DNA from: Adiantum capillus-veneris
Lineage: Eukaryota > Streptophyta > Polypodiopsida > Polypodiales > Pteridaceae
DNA length: 64,000 nucleotides
NCBI GenBank assembly: GCA_014529385.2
Contig: CM043945.1
Coordinates: 143,600,741-143,664,740, forward strand
Direction of reading: 5' to 3'
Position numbers and translations under genes: made by a program. Below, one piece after another: positions 1 through 11,885 of the stretch. Positions within the stretch are counted from its first letter, which is position 1; each line of letters starts with the position of its first letter. The notes below the pieces were generated by a model. The model saw nothing but the letters and a program-made list of their open reading frames with translations. It was not told the DNA's origin and made no database searches.

Positions 1-191
1 AGCCAAACCAAAGTAGTCATCCACGCGCTCAATCCAATCTTCAAGAACTTTGCCTACATCTTTGCCTTCTTCGCTAAAATTTCTAGGTTGAGACTTAGAA
101 GCATAGTATTGATGTCTCTATCAATGATGGTGTGCTGAGGAACAATAGGTGCATTTGCATTAGCAATAGCCACATTTCCTTTAGGAGGCAT
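1..191 (-). mobile_element. LTR retrotransposon gag start, cut by window edge
   Basis: On the minus strand a start codon at 191 opens a Gag-like reading region that runs toward the left edge. It includes EDWIERVDDYFGLA, which resembles the N-terminal part of plant Ty3/gypsy Gag. Only the first 190 bases are in the window, so the lineage and state cannot be judged. Its leader and LTR should lie to the right. The copy appears broken. Confidence 0.45.
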
Positions 192-390
192 GGTAACTTA
201 GTGCACCATATCAACCAAGGTCACACTTAGTAAAATATTCTAATCTGCTCGAAGTCCTCAACACAAATAGAATAGACAGTTGGAGATAAGATAAGAGAGA
301 TATAGGAGAAAAATAACGAGTAATTTAATCCAATATCTAAATCACAAAAAAATGGGTTTCCAAAAATTCTACAACGTGTCTTGGAAGTTT

Positions 391-693
391 CTAATAAATC
401 CTAATGGCTCTGACATAATGCACTTGGTCATATCCATTGTGACATCCTTCCACAAATGGAGCATAGCTATCCCATTCCTTGAGTATATCAAACGGGTGAT
501 CCCAATAATCCTTTTTTATCTTTGGTTGGAACATTTCTTCATTGACGTATGAGTCATACCATTGTTGAGTAAGGGATTTGTTCGTTACAGGTACCCCCAT
601 TTTGGTGTGAACAATTGACTTCTTGTACCCGAAGTCACCCCACTTTCCACCCCCATACTCACACTTTGTCTTGTGTGTCCTAATTACTAACAC
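391..693 (-). CDS. unidentified 100-codon leader ORF upstream of gag
   Basis: This is an open frame of 100 codons on the minus strand, between a candidate primer-binding site (765-784) and the gag start at 191. The first codon of the open frame is GTG, so the true start is unknown. The product is rich in Lys, Tyr and Trp, with no signal peptide or membrane segment and no domain I recognise. It is not visibly related to the 70-residue leader proteins found elsewhere in the window. It may be a real accessory ORF of the left-edge retroelement or a chance open frame. Confidence 0.25.
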   Translation of the reverse strand: MLVIRTHKTKCEYGGGKWGDFGYKKSIVHTKMGVPVTNKSLTQQWYDSYVNEEMFQPKIKKDYWDHPFDILKEWDSYAPFVEGCHNGYDQVHYVRAIRIY

Positions 694-764
694 ATTTGTT
701 GTTCAACATATATATTCATTGATTAATTCCGATTCACAGGTTGTGTTAAGACAGCCCTTCAAAC

Positions 765-784
765 AGTTTTTCAAAGCGGCACCA
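765..784 (-). promoter_or_regulatory. candidate primer-binding site of left-edge element
   Basis: The minus strand reads TGGTGCCGCTTTGAAAAACT. The TGGTGCC start is typical of plant LTR retrotransposon primer-binding sites, and the gag start at 191 lies about 570 bases downstream. The matching LTR end to the right was not confirmed, and the tRNA is not identified. Confidence 0.3.
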
Positions 785-799
785 AAACAATCTTTCTAG

Positions 800-2560
800 T
801 AAAAATTCACTCAATAGCTCATTTCATTTAAACTTCCAATGTCTTGGAGGCATGAAATCCCCTAGCGAGTGTTAACTCCACCCGTTGTCACCTAGTTGCC
901 CATACAACTAGATTTTTCCACCGCATTAAAAGCACAACATGGACATCCTACCGCAAAGAACGCAAGATGTGGATCAAAGCCCTAAGCTAGGTAAACCTAG
1001 CTACAACCTCGCGAGCTGCCCCCTCTGATCAAGAGGGGGATCAGGACTAAATCAACATTGGAATTAAAAATTGAACTGGCCGAGTTAATTTTCCCTAGCA
1101 AACAGTCTTTCCTACTTGAATTTAAATACACTAATTAAAATGTCGTGGTCTCAGTTGGATTACCAACATGTTTGGGGTAATGATATTTTCCTATCTTACC
1201 GAAATGCAATGTTATTAAACTGTACTTGAATTAAAAATTTAGGTCTACCTCGATAATTTCCTCCTCATTGCTTCGTGAGATAACCGGTACTTGCTCGACC
1301 ATGGGAGCCTTCCCCTTTCCGTTGGTGTTGCTCGTCCCGGCCTCATGGTCGAGAGATCCACCAAAATGGGTCCTCTTTGGGGCCATTACACTCACTACTA
1401 AAGATGATGAATTTGGAAAAGAACTAGTGTCCAATAGTAGCATAACAACCACAAACGGTCAGGATACAACATGGTTAGCGTTATCAAGCAATTACTCTTA
1501 TACGGAAGGAGTAGATTAACTTCAAGTAAGATTATTACTCATCTATCTATTTTTGGGTAAATTTGGGGTAATATTAGGTGATCCAAGTCATAATTACATC
1601 AATTTAGGATAGCATCTTTTCCTGAACTTATGGAAATTGACTCTGAATTAAGGTTCTTAGCTTAGGCAATTGGAGAATTCAGTTCTTGTAGTTACTTGCT
1701 TAATTAGAATGGTTGAATGATGATTTTAGTGTACTAATTTCTTCTCAAAAATAAACGAAAAGATACAGTTATCTCTTATGCATATGCGGAAGAAATTCCG
1801 TTCTCTAGTGACAATTAATTTTTGAGAGGGAGAATTAACTCTTCACATTAATCTCTTGCAATATGAGTTTAATCCTTTAATTAAACTCTTTTCTAATGAA
1901 ATGACAGATTGGGGTTGTTTAATTAGTTACATTGCTAGAAATTGGGTCAATCTCCACCACTCAATCATTGAATTGACTAACTGTTAATTCCTTCTTACTA
2001 ACCATGGATTAATTTGTGACTAGGAGGTTGACTTAGTGCATAATTAGCTAATGGGATTAAGAAAGTGAATAGACTAATCACATAGGTGATTTAGAGAGTT
2101 GCTACTAGGTAGAGTAGTTAGATTATGCATAGTATTAGAGGAAAATAAGGGATTCATAGAGAGATTAAGATGTAAGCATGAACTTAACTCGATTTTACCG
2201 TAATTCGAGTTGGTTAAGACCTTAATTTCTCTGATTCACTTGGAAATGATTGATTAATCTTTGGACTTCCTATTGCTTCCTGATTTTTTGCAACCTTGTT
2301 CTTCTTAACTTCTGGCTTTGGTGGTATTCTCTGCTCAATAGCTTTCGTGGTTGCTCTTTGTTTTGCTTGATCTGCACTTGCTATTGCTTGATTTTATTTA
2401 AGCTCTTTTGAAGTTCTATTCGATGGAGATGAATCATATTCAATAAGATTTGTTCTAATATAAGTCTCCATTTTAACTGTGCTTGAGGACTTTGTACTAT
2501 TGTCCACGGGTGACCAATATTAATCTTCATTCTTTGATGTCTGTGATGACTCGGTCATGT
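800..2560. other. AT-rich non-coding stretch
   Basis: I see no supported gene here. Part may be the LTR of the left-edge retroelement, but no second copy lies in the window to define its ends. A short minus-strand frame starting MAPKRTHFGGSLDHE (about 1231-1390) has no recognisable match. The rest is AT-rich with no clear repeats. Confidence 0.4.
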
Positions 2561-2561
2561 T

Positions 2562-4873
2562 TTAATTCTCTATCTCTGACATCTCTTGAGCCATTGGCAT
2601 TCCCATTATGATGTTGTTTGGCATAACCCTTGTTGTGATCACGTGGAATTGAGCTATGGTGATTTGTGAACCTACTTCAATGGTGGTGGAGATGATTCCC
2701 CAACATTCTGCTCGTTTGTTTCCAAATATGTCAATGAATTCAGGAGCATCTTCCAGCTGTGGTTGGCCACATCTTTTCCAAGTGCAAAAGGACATGAGGT
2801 TCTTGTCTAGTTGAAAATATAGCTTTACTTCTCTTGAAAGCTTTTCCTCATTTTCACCAACAATGTTGCACTTGATCGTCGTAGGATTTGTGCCTGAATT
2901 GACTTCTTTTGCTATGGTAACATCCTTTGGTTGAACTTTATCTGCATTTTCTTTGCTTTGACCACCTGCTTCAATCAATGTTGGCTCCATTGGCTGTAAT
3001 ATTACACTTTTTGCCAATTGTTGAGCATTTTCCTCTTGCATCTGAGTAACCTTTGACCTTAAAAGATCCATTGTTCTTTCTAGAAGAATCTGTCTCTTTG
3101 GAGAAAATTTCGGTGGTGACCTTTGTGTATACTTCTGGACTTTAGCTTTCATTGTTGACTTTGACTTTTTGTCATCTGTTCTGGCATCTTGAGGCTTTGC
3201 ATCATCTTCAGATAGTCTTTGACTTCATTCGGGCCATCCATATGGGTTTGTACAAGATCATGAACTTGCTGATACTCATGACCATGTGCATCTAGATATA
3301 CATATGTGAGCTTGATCACATGTAACTATTTGAACACTATTGAAGTTGTTGATTTTTTACTCTGACTTGCGGAGATCAGCTGAAACTTTTGTCCATGATG
3401 ATCTTCATAGAGGTATTTATCTGTAGACTTCGATGGAATTTGGATCAAATGGAAACTTCCAACAACCATATATGACCTTTCTATGGTTTCTGCTTTGAAG
3501 GAGTCTATTGACTAGAGGCTCTAGGGCTTCTAACTAGTGTAGCATTTCCTTGTACAAGTGCTAAGTTTGATAGATTTACAGCTCTCTCCTTCCTAGGGTG
3601 ATCACTATAGCCGATGTCATTATAAGAGCTCAAAATTATTTGGCTCTGGTTTAGTCTCACCTTCTGGGACTGTGGAGGTACACTTTGGGTAGCATTTTTT
3701 ATGTTTGGCATCTGTAAACCTTCTACATAGTTTCCTATGTATCTCCTTGAAACATGACAAATTATTCCCCAAGTCAAACTGTAGATAGCATTATCTTTGC
3801 CTTGATATTGTCTATCCCATGGGTCTCCTATGATATAAGCTTCTGTGGTTTCAATACCCAAGGCATCATAGATGCTAGACTCTCATCTATATCTACAATT
3901 GTTTTGGTCAAAGTATATGCTCGTTTGGTCACAAAATCGAAGCTTGATTTTTGATGGAGGAGAGTTTGTCTTTGAACAGATTTCTGGGTTCACTCGGGTA
4001 ATATCCTTCACCTCTAGAGAGGATTGGCTATAATAGATTCTTTCCTTTGAAATCAACCATCCTTTTTGATTTATCACTTGAAGCACTTCTATGAGTTGGT
4101 ATGTGGGCCGTTCAAACACTGGTTTATCCTTTTTGTACAGTTTTCCTTTTTGGTCTACATAGTGTGCATATGAATTATGGGTACCATACAAAGCTAGCAT
4201 CATTCTGTTTGATGTGTCCCTTAGACTCGTGAATGATTGCACACTTGTGACAGTGGATGCAAAGTCATTTGCAAACCTAAGTATTTTCAACATTTGGTGA
4301 TATCTGGACACCTTGACCAAGTTCATGCAAGAATCTAAGGTTTTTAGGTGCCTGTGCATCTTTATGCTGATTTTGAATTTGCAGTGTTTTTGTTGGTGCT
4401 TCTAATGCTAATGCACAATCATCTGATTGCATTAAAAATGACGAGCTAAATGCACTCACATCGAGATTTGCATTTACAATTTGCTATGTGCCTTGCTTAG
4501 CGATTGATGTATCCGTGCTGTCAAGATTTCTTGGACAATCTTCAGAAAGATGTCCCCCTTTTTCGTCCACAATCTGAGCAATACGCCATGACCAGTGGTA
4601 TTTCAATTGGCTCTGTCATGTGAAGCTCTTGCTAAGGAGCTTCTGTTTCTGTGCTTGCCAAATTGTCGGCATCTTCTTCAAAACACTAAGCATCAAGTTG
4701 TAGAATGCTCCGTCTTGACCTTTGTATCGTCTTTGGCTTGGTTCTCCAATTAGATTGGCTTCTATTGGTTGATTTGTTGGATCTTCCAATTCTGGCTCTC
4801 GACTATAGATCTGACCACTATAATCCATGTTCAATGACCCTGATTGCATATGCACTAAATAGATGCTTTGCAA
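2562..4873 (-). pseudogene. degraded gag/protease-like coding fossil
   Basis: The minus strand shows a run of protein-like sequence in several frames. In order along that strand it has a module with IGEPSQRRYKGQDGAFYNL (about 4780-4690), CCHC zinc-knuckle residues (CSDC, then H and C, about 4580-4530), a second related module with IIGDPWDRQYQGKDNAIYSL (about 3835-3770), a charged, glutamine-rich stretch (about 3150-3000), and a block ending in VMPNNIIMGMPMAQEM (about 2620-2570). That last block resembles the C-terminal part of a retropepsin. A zinc knuckle followed by a protease-like block suggests the gag-pro part of a reverse-transcribing element, either an LTR element or a pararetrovirus-like sequence. 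No reverse transcriptase is visible. It is broken in several places and looks old. Confidence 0.4.
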
Positions 4874-4899
4874 ACTTGTGCAGATTTTTAATTTTTAAT

Positions 4900-5690
4900 G
4901 CAATCGCTTGCACTTCCCATTTTTGAATCTTATCTTCCCCTCAAACGGTTTTGAGTTGGTCAATTTCTCGCTTTTTTTTGTTGTTTTCTGCTTCACTTTG
5001 CACGGTGTGCTCGGTTTGTGGTGTTTGCTCGATGTGCGATACTCTTCTTGGCTTTTTCAAGGTTTGCTCGGTGTGTGGTACACTTTTCGGCTTTGCTTTT
5101 TGCTTTTCTGCCTCTTTCTGGCACTTTTTGCGACTTCCTTTTTATTTTTCCTAATTATTTGTGAAATTTTGAATTTTCTATTTTTTTTGGTAATTTTATG
5201 ATTTTTTATTTTTTTTTGAAAAAACTATATTCTTAAGGACTTTTTTATGAATTTTCTAATTTTTTTGGATTTTTTGAAGGTTTTATGAATTTCTTTGATT
5301 TATTGTGATTTTGTTTGATCAATTTTGGAGTTTTTATGAATTTTTGTGAGTTTTGTGAATTTTCTATATTTTTGTGAATGATATGTGTATTTATTTTATT
5401 CTTTATGAGTTTTTTAATAAAACTTATAATGAATTTTTGGTGATTTTTTTTTTTGTGATTTTCAAAACTTTTTTATTATTTTTTATTTTGTGATTTTTTT
5501 TAAATTTTCTTCTTGTATTTTTTTACTAATATAGAAATAAATGAAATGAAGTGAGAGAAAAAAAAGAAATGAAATGTAAAGGGAAAAGAAAAATTGAATT
5601 GAAATGAAATGAAATTTAAAAGAAATGAAAACGAAACGAAATGAAATTAAAATAAAATTGAAAAGAAACAAAATGAAATGAATACATTAA
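4900..5690. repeat. T-rich low-complexity region
   Basis: This region is strongly T-rich on the plus strand, with loosely repeated units such as tttttgtgaatttt between about 5150 and 5500, then A-rich gaaatgaaat repeats at 5530-5690. No gene is supported. Open frames here follow from the skewed base content. Confidence 0.6.
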
Positions 5691-6295
5691 AAAGTTAATG
5701 AGACAAAAAAGGAAAAAGACAACAGGCTCCAGTATAGGCATAGGCAGCCATTCAAAAAAGAGAGAAAGAAGACAACAGGAAAGAGAGGTTCCTTTTTTTT
5801 TTGTCTTCCTCCAGCTTAATGAATTGTGTGTGTGTGTGTGTGTGTGTGTGGCAGACAGCGGAAGAGAGAGAGTTAAGAGAGATTGCATGTGGGATGCATC
5901 TGTCGGCGCTGATTGCGGAGGTACAAGGAGAAGGCGGCCTGGTTATGCACGCAGAGGAGAGAGAGCGTCAGGGGGTCTGTGTGTGTTTACGTGCACGCAT
6001 GTTGACAACGGGACAGGCAAGCGGGGTTTGGCATGTAGCGAGGAGAGAGAGAGTGGGTTGGGGAGTGGGAAGAGAGAAGGAGTTAGTGAGAGAATCTAAA
6101 TAATTGTGAATTGTGGGAGAGGTAGAGAGAGAGCAAATATCATGCTTTTGCAGGGTAAGAGAGAGAGTCAGAGAAGAGAGAGAAAGAGAGAGTGTGTGGG
6201 TGGGTTCATACGAAAAGGGAAGAAGAAGAGAGAGAAAGAGAGAGTGTGTGTGGGTGGGTTCACACGAAAAGGGAAGAAGAAGAAGAGAATTTTAA
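5691..6295. repeat. purine-rich GA and GT microsatellite region
   Basis: A GT run at about 5825-5850 is followed by about 440 bases of GA-rich sequence with many gagaga blocks. A unit containing gagagtgtg(tg)tgggtgggttca is duplicated at about 6187-6210 and 6240-6264. The open frames across it come from the purine bias and are not annotated as genes. Confidence 0.65.
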
Positions 6296-6299
6296 CGTA

Positions 6300-7236
6300 G
6301 GCGGAAATTAGCCCAGCAGACCGTAAAGATTTATTCGTTGTGGAGAATTTTATGCGCCGAAAGGCCCGGGCGTCGCAACTCGAACCGGTTGTTTTATTAT
6401 TTCCGAATGTCCAAAAATGCAAAAAATAGGTCGAAACCGCTAAAATTCACATGAAAATTCCAAAAATCGCTAGAAAAGTCCAAAAATTTCACGAAAGATT
6501 AGGAATCTTAGAAAATCATCGGCAATCACAATCAAACACTTTTGACACGCATAAGCACACAAAACATAGCAGTTTTTACCGAAAATGCCAAATTCGACAA
6601 AATCGTCAACTTGGCCCCCAAAAATAGTAAAACACTCAAAATTTGGCGAATGAAAGTCCACATGCGCTCGAAATCAAGCCATAAACACACATTCAAAACA
6701 GCTTGTAAAGATCACAAAATATTAAATTTTTATGAAATTAACCAAAAATAAATGCAAAAATTAGCAAAAATTTACAAAAATTATCTGAAAAATGCCTAAA
6801 AAATTTATACAAATTCTCCACACATAGTGGAATAGTGCATCCAAATAAAATCACAAAAGCCACATCAATTCAATTGCCAAACAATTTCATCAATAAAATC
6901 AAGACTAGGCAACTAAACCAGCAAAATTTGCAACAAAATTAGGTCAAAATTTGACGCAATTGAAGTGTGTAAATCCCTGTTTTGAGCACAAAAATGCAAC
7001 AATGAACCATTACACGCATCAAATATGCAATCAAAACATTGAATTAATCGTGCAAATTAAACACTTTTTAGGCACACACACACACACACACTCATAATTG
7101 GCAATTTTTATCAATCTTTAGGTGGGCACACAAAAGGGTAAATTTTGTCGAAATTGCAATGTGATTTCACAAATCATTAGTTGGGCATGTCCACAACACA
7201 AATCAATCATCACAATTGAAAAATCATTAAGCACAA
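6300..7236. repeat. A-rich low-complexity region with CA run
   Basis: This stretch is A-rich with repeated ccaaaaat and aaaattcac units. It is roughly the complement in composition of the T-rich region at 5150-5500. A CA run lies at 7074-7092. I see no gene. Confidence 0.5.
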
Positions 7237-7388
7237 TGTTACCATATACATGTGGTAGTGATGTGTGTGAACACACTAGGACCGCCGAGGCATTTTTTCC
7301 CTCTTTAGGAGGTTTTTCCCCCCGAGCATTGTATATACGCCCATCACTCTAGGGCTATCTATCTTTCCATTGCATACTAAGTAATACA

Positions 7389-7743
7389 TGAAGGGGATCG
7401 GGGAGCACCACAGACGGAGAGTGAGAGAGAGAGAGAAGGAGACACACACACGATGTGGGTGGGGAGACTCAAAGAGTGGCAGCTCCCCCTATACAGTATA
7501 CTCACTATAAGTATAGGGTAACAGTGGGCGGGCGCCCATGACCTGGGCGACCGGTCAAGGCACATAGGCACCACAGACGGAGAGTGAGAGAGAGAGAAGG
7601 AGACACACACACGATGTGGGTGGGGAGACTCAAAGAGTGGCAGCTCCCCCTATACAGTATACTCACTATAAGTATCGGGTAACAGTGGGCGGCCGCCCAT
7701 GACTTGGGCGACCGGTCAAGGCACATAGGCCTTAATCCCAACA
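7389..7743 (-). repeat. left (3') LTR of copia G with internal tandem duplication
   Basis: This LTR is 355 bp against 192 bp for its partner. The extra length is a direct tandem duplication of period 163 (7408-7570 and 7571-7733), which begins ccacagacggagag and contains the ctatacagtatactcac block. Both LTRs share the TG start (tgaaggggatcgggg) and the end cccaaca. Confidence 0.8.
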
Positions 7744-7756
7744 ACCTCCCACTTAA
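7744..7756 (-). promoter_or_regulatory. polypurine tract of copia G
   Basis: The minus strand reads aagtgggaggt directly before the LTR start TGTTGGG. This is the usual plant copia polypurine tract and fixes the element's orientation and 3' LTR border. Confidence 0.7.
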
Positions 7757-7818
7757 AGGCCAATGTGCCTTTAAGCAAGATCTACTAGTGTACAACTAAT
7801 AGAAGGTGAGAGATTCTC

Positions 7819-9645
7819 TCAACCTATGCCCACTGACTCTCCATGAGCTAGTGCATCGGGCTCTATTGATAGACAAACATCCTGCTGCGGAAGCCACACA
7901 GAGCTAGCTCCAAGATTTGCAAATAGTCTACAAGAGCTCATGCACTCCTGTAAGTATCGGTCCAATACCTGCAAACCTCCCCTATGCTCTATGCCGAGAT
8001 CAGTCATCGAACAACTAATCAACCCTGTTGCAAATGCTCCCATTGCAGCTGCTATGTCGGGCCTCGAGATCAGCATCTCGTACATAAGGACACCGAACGT
8101 TGATGCAACCCTGGCAACCTCTGCCACCTCCAACTCAGAACTCAACTCATGGCAATCCTGTCCCCTATCATAGAGACCATGGCACTTTGACTCCGAGCTC
8201 TGGAGTGACTCCTCGTGCCCACCACATATCACATGTGTACCAAGAGTATCCATCTGTCCTGAATCTGCATCAAGCTTTGGCATAAGCATATCAAGAAATG
8301 ACTCCACAATAGCCGACATCTCAGCATCCACGTGAGTCATCTCTGTCATCACCTCTGATGACTCATCCTGTTGTGACTCACTAGAGCTGTCTCGCTCTAC
8401 GTGTGCATCCGTAGAAACAACCTGCACAACAAGGTCACTGCTCTGCACTCCATGCAAAGCATCCTGCAACCCACAAGCAAAAGAGACTCGCCTGCTCTCT
8501 CGCTCTCTACCTGGCTGCATGATCACAGAGACAACACCGTCTCTCCCGTGATCCACATGCAATGGGTAACTTGTACCACTCCTGGCACCTCTCGCAATCA
8601 CTAGCGAACCCAAATGCATCACAAAATCTCGCTCTCGTAGCGAAATCTGCCATCCACAATCTCTAAGCTGACCAATCGAGATCAAACTCGCTGTCAAATC
8701 TGGTACATAGCGCACATGTCGTAACAAGTAAGATGCACCACTCGGTAATGACAGTCTCACATCTCGTGCACCTGCTATCGCATGCACCGATCCATCGGTC
8801 AAACGTACACTGCCAAGCATCCCGCTAGAATAGCTACAAAACCATTCACGATGCGGCGTGACATGAAACATAGCATCTGCGTCTAGCAACCACTGCGAAG
8901 GGAGTGCACTATCCACATGTATAGCATCTCGTGCATAGCTCGAGGTAAAAGTGAGATCCCCGTCACTAGTATACTCCGACACTACATCTGCCTCAACTGT
9001 CAAAGCAACTAAGTCCATGGCATCACTACATACATCTCTGAGACTGCCATGTCTCCTACGATGTCGCATACGACGAAAACAGCACCGTCTAACGTGTCCA
9101 GAATGACCACAATACCAACATGTCACCTATCGGCGTGCTCGTGAATGTACATGTCTCACACGAGTCCGTGATGACTCAGATCTATCATACATATCATGTA
9201 ATCTGCGCCAAAGTTCTCTCGAAGTAGTCTCATACATAACAAGAGCATATACAGATTCCGCAAGGTGCAAAGAGATTGTAGATAGCGCCATCTCCTCTAG
9301 CTCCTGCCACTGATCGTCAGACAAGCATGAAGGTCTACCTGCATCACCACTCAATGGTCCATGCAACCCTTGTTGTGTCAATGCATCAAGCATACACTCT
9401 CTCCATGCCGGAAAGTCTGACCCATCAAACACACGCATCTGTGAGAGGTCACAATCTGATCGATCACCTATCTCTGCCATGAGTACAATGTAGCAAACTA
9501 GAAAGCAAAACCACCTCACCAACAACACCTGGAAACTGTCTACAAATATGGCCAGAAACACAATGTAAAACCTGTGAGACACACTCCAAAATAGAGCTCC
9601 CGCAATGTCAGTACAAGCCTCGCTTGCTCTAGTATCACACTGCAA
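7819..9645 (-). CDS. copia G Gag-protease coding region
   Basis: The encoded Gag has the copia Gag pattern, with FDGSDFPAWRECMLDAL and then LWRRLHDMYDRSES. A zinc knuckle CWYCGHSGHVRRCC (C-x2-C-x4-H-x4-C) follows. The copia protease block comes next, with QWLLDADAMFHVTPHREWF at the position where family members have a D-S-G-A type active site. A tail containing FGVLMYEMLISRPDIAAAMG matches the conserved segment near the reverse transcriptase/RNase H boundary of copia Pol (LMY...TRPDI). Integrase and the polymerase core are not seen. It would supply particle protein but not copying enzymes. The copy is broken. Confidence 0.75.
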
Positions 9646-11870
9646 TCTGTGAGCTAATCACCAAGCCCACATTGTGCGGTATCAATGCATACACATGCAC
9701 AAATCTCCCACCTGCAGAGAATACTGCACGCAAACTCTGAGTGTAACCAACACTCTCAAAGCCAAAAAACTGAGTGCCAAAATCAATCCAAGCTAAGCAA
9801 GAAACATGCACATTATGTCACAAAATACTGGGAAAATTTTGCCAGAATTTTGACGTAAAATGGCTATCTAACCCAAAATAACCATAAGTCGATCAACAGC
9901 TCAACAAGAGCCAATGCGCAATCAATCAGCACTCAACATGCATGATCAAATCCCTGCAAATCTGTGCATTAAATTGCCTGCACAAAACCTGTGCTACAAA
10001 CCTCTGTCATAAAACCAGCCAGCAATGCAATCAGAGTGACCACCTGTGAGCGCATAAGCGGAAAACCTATCCGCAAGCAACAAGTCAATGCATGACTAAT
10101 ACCTTACGAACACTGTCACAACATGCATAAAACTCCTGGCACAAATCGGATAGAGTCTTATTTGTATGGGGACTAAGTCACACCCAAAACAACAAAGGAA
10201 ATAAGATGCCAAATACTATGGCAAACAATCTAGGAGTAGCTCAACCAGATCACTGAGCATACAAAGAGCTCCTGCAGTGTACATACATGAGCACAAACCG
10301 GCTAACAAGACACTGCCATGCATGAAATCGAGTCACTGTAGTACATCTGCCATCTGAAGAGAAGTCACCTGTACACCTGTGGCAAAGCAAGGTACCAAAG
10401 CCAGTAAACAGGACACTGCAACACCTCTGGAACTGAAATCCAGGAGACTAGAGTGTAACAGCTCTCCACAATGTCATACATAGCGTGGCAAAGCACAAAA
10501 CACTCTCTATGCCAACCCGACACCTAGAGCAATCTGTAGTGCAAACCCTGTACCTGTACTTCATCTCTTGGCTTGAATCTAGAGGAGCGTCGTCAATATC
10601 CTACACACTCCCCTCCCTTCAGAGGGATGACTGGCTCTCTTGCAGCGAGGACAGCTTCCTCCATAGATCCACTTGCCGATTTTGGTTAGATAGAGTATCA
10701 GATCATAAAAAAATCTGACACCACCCCAAATCTTCCCCTGTTGCTGCTGTAGACACCTGTTCCTGTCTACAGACCTGCTATCTTGATAGCTACAGCCTGG
10801 AAAAAAAGCTGCCAAAGTTTCCCCGCAGAGTGATAAAAAATCACACACAAAACTTAGCCATAACTGACAATCCACATCCTGCATACATCACTTGCCAAAC
10901 ATATGGTACCTGAGCTCACTCCTAACTAAGTGGCTTGCTGGACAAACTGTCCACCTGTACGCACGTGAATCTGTCACCTACGAGCTTGAAAGGCTCAACA
11001 TGTATCTAGAATTGCCATACTTAGCAATCAATCCGCACAAGACATGTGCATCATCCCCCCGATCAGTGTACTTGTATGCATATAACACTCTAGGCCAAAG
11101 CACGGCACTATGAGCAACCACTCTCACTTCTGAGAGCAAACATGTGCAGAATCCTCAATGCACATACATGGCTCCCTCTCCAGCAAACTAGCTCAAACAC
11201 CTATGAGCTCATGGCATCCATGTGATTGCAAAACAGCAATGCGCAAGGCATACACCATCAAGCTAAGCACCTCCTGACACAAGGGCTTCCTACCCACCTG
11301 CAAGAGCTCACCGCCTAGCTCTCAATGTATCAGACCTCATGTATGAGATGCTGCTCAATGCCCATACACGGTCTTGCACACATGCCAACCCACACAAGCA
11401 AATTGAATCCTCTCTGAAAGGCCCTCAAAGCTCAAGTTTTGCTATTGTTGCTCACTAGCTGTGCTGTTGCCTCCTACTTTGAAATGTAAATTTGACAGCC
11501 AAAATGAGCGCAGACCCGGGTACAAAGTACCTTCTTTATTTTGGGCGGCCGATTTGGGTAAAATCAAGTCTTTGATCACCTAATTTTGACACTGTCACAA
11601 AAGCCTGCTGTTTTGCAATAAATCTACAGCAGATGTGGCACCTGTAGTAGGTAATGAAGCTAGCTCTGCAAGCTTGAGGCAAAATAGCCCACGACCTCTC
11701 TAGAATGCTAAGATCTACACCGACTCTTGCACTTCAAGATCTCCAAATCTCCAAGCTCTTTGAGCTCTCCAATCCAAGCTCCTTGCTTCATGCCTGTGTA
11801 AGCTCTCTCTTCGAGCTCCCTCTGCCATAGCCGAGCTCCGAGCTCCGGGCACCTGCTCCGCCGCCAAACC
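9646..11870 (-). other. long untranslated leader of copia G
   Basis: About 2.2 kb lies between the G primer site and gag. It has no supported gene on either strand. It is rich in ctgcaca and tgcaca words and in short direct repeats. This is unusually long for a copia leader and may hold RNA signals used by the element. Confidence 0.5.
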
Positions 11871-11884
11871 AGCTCTGATACCAA
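11871..11884 (-). promoter_or_regulatory. primer-binding site of copia G
   Basis: The minus strand reads TTGGTATCAGAGCT, complementary to the 3' end of initiator tRNA-Met, as in most plant copia elements. It lies one base from the 5' LTR end. Confidence 0.8.
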
Positions 11885-11885
11885 T

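Noticed and set aside
5698-6300. Overlapping Arg/Glu-rich open frames
   Set aside because: They lie on GA and GT microsatellite sequence and change frame freely. This is a composition artefact.
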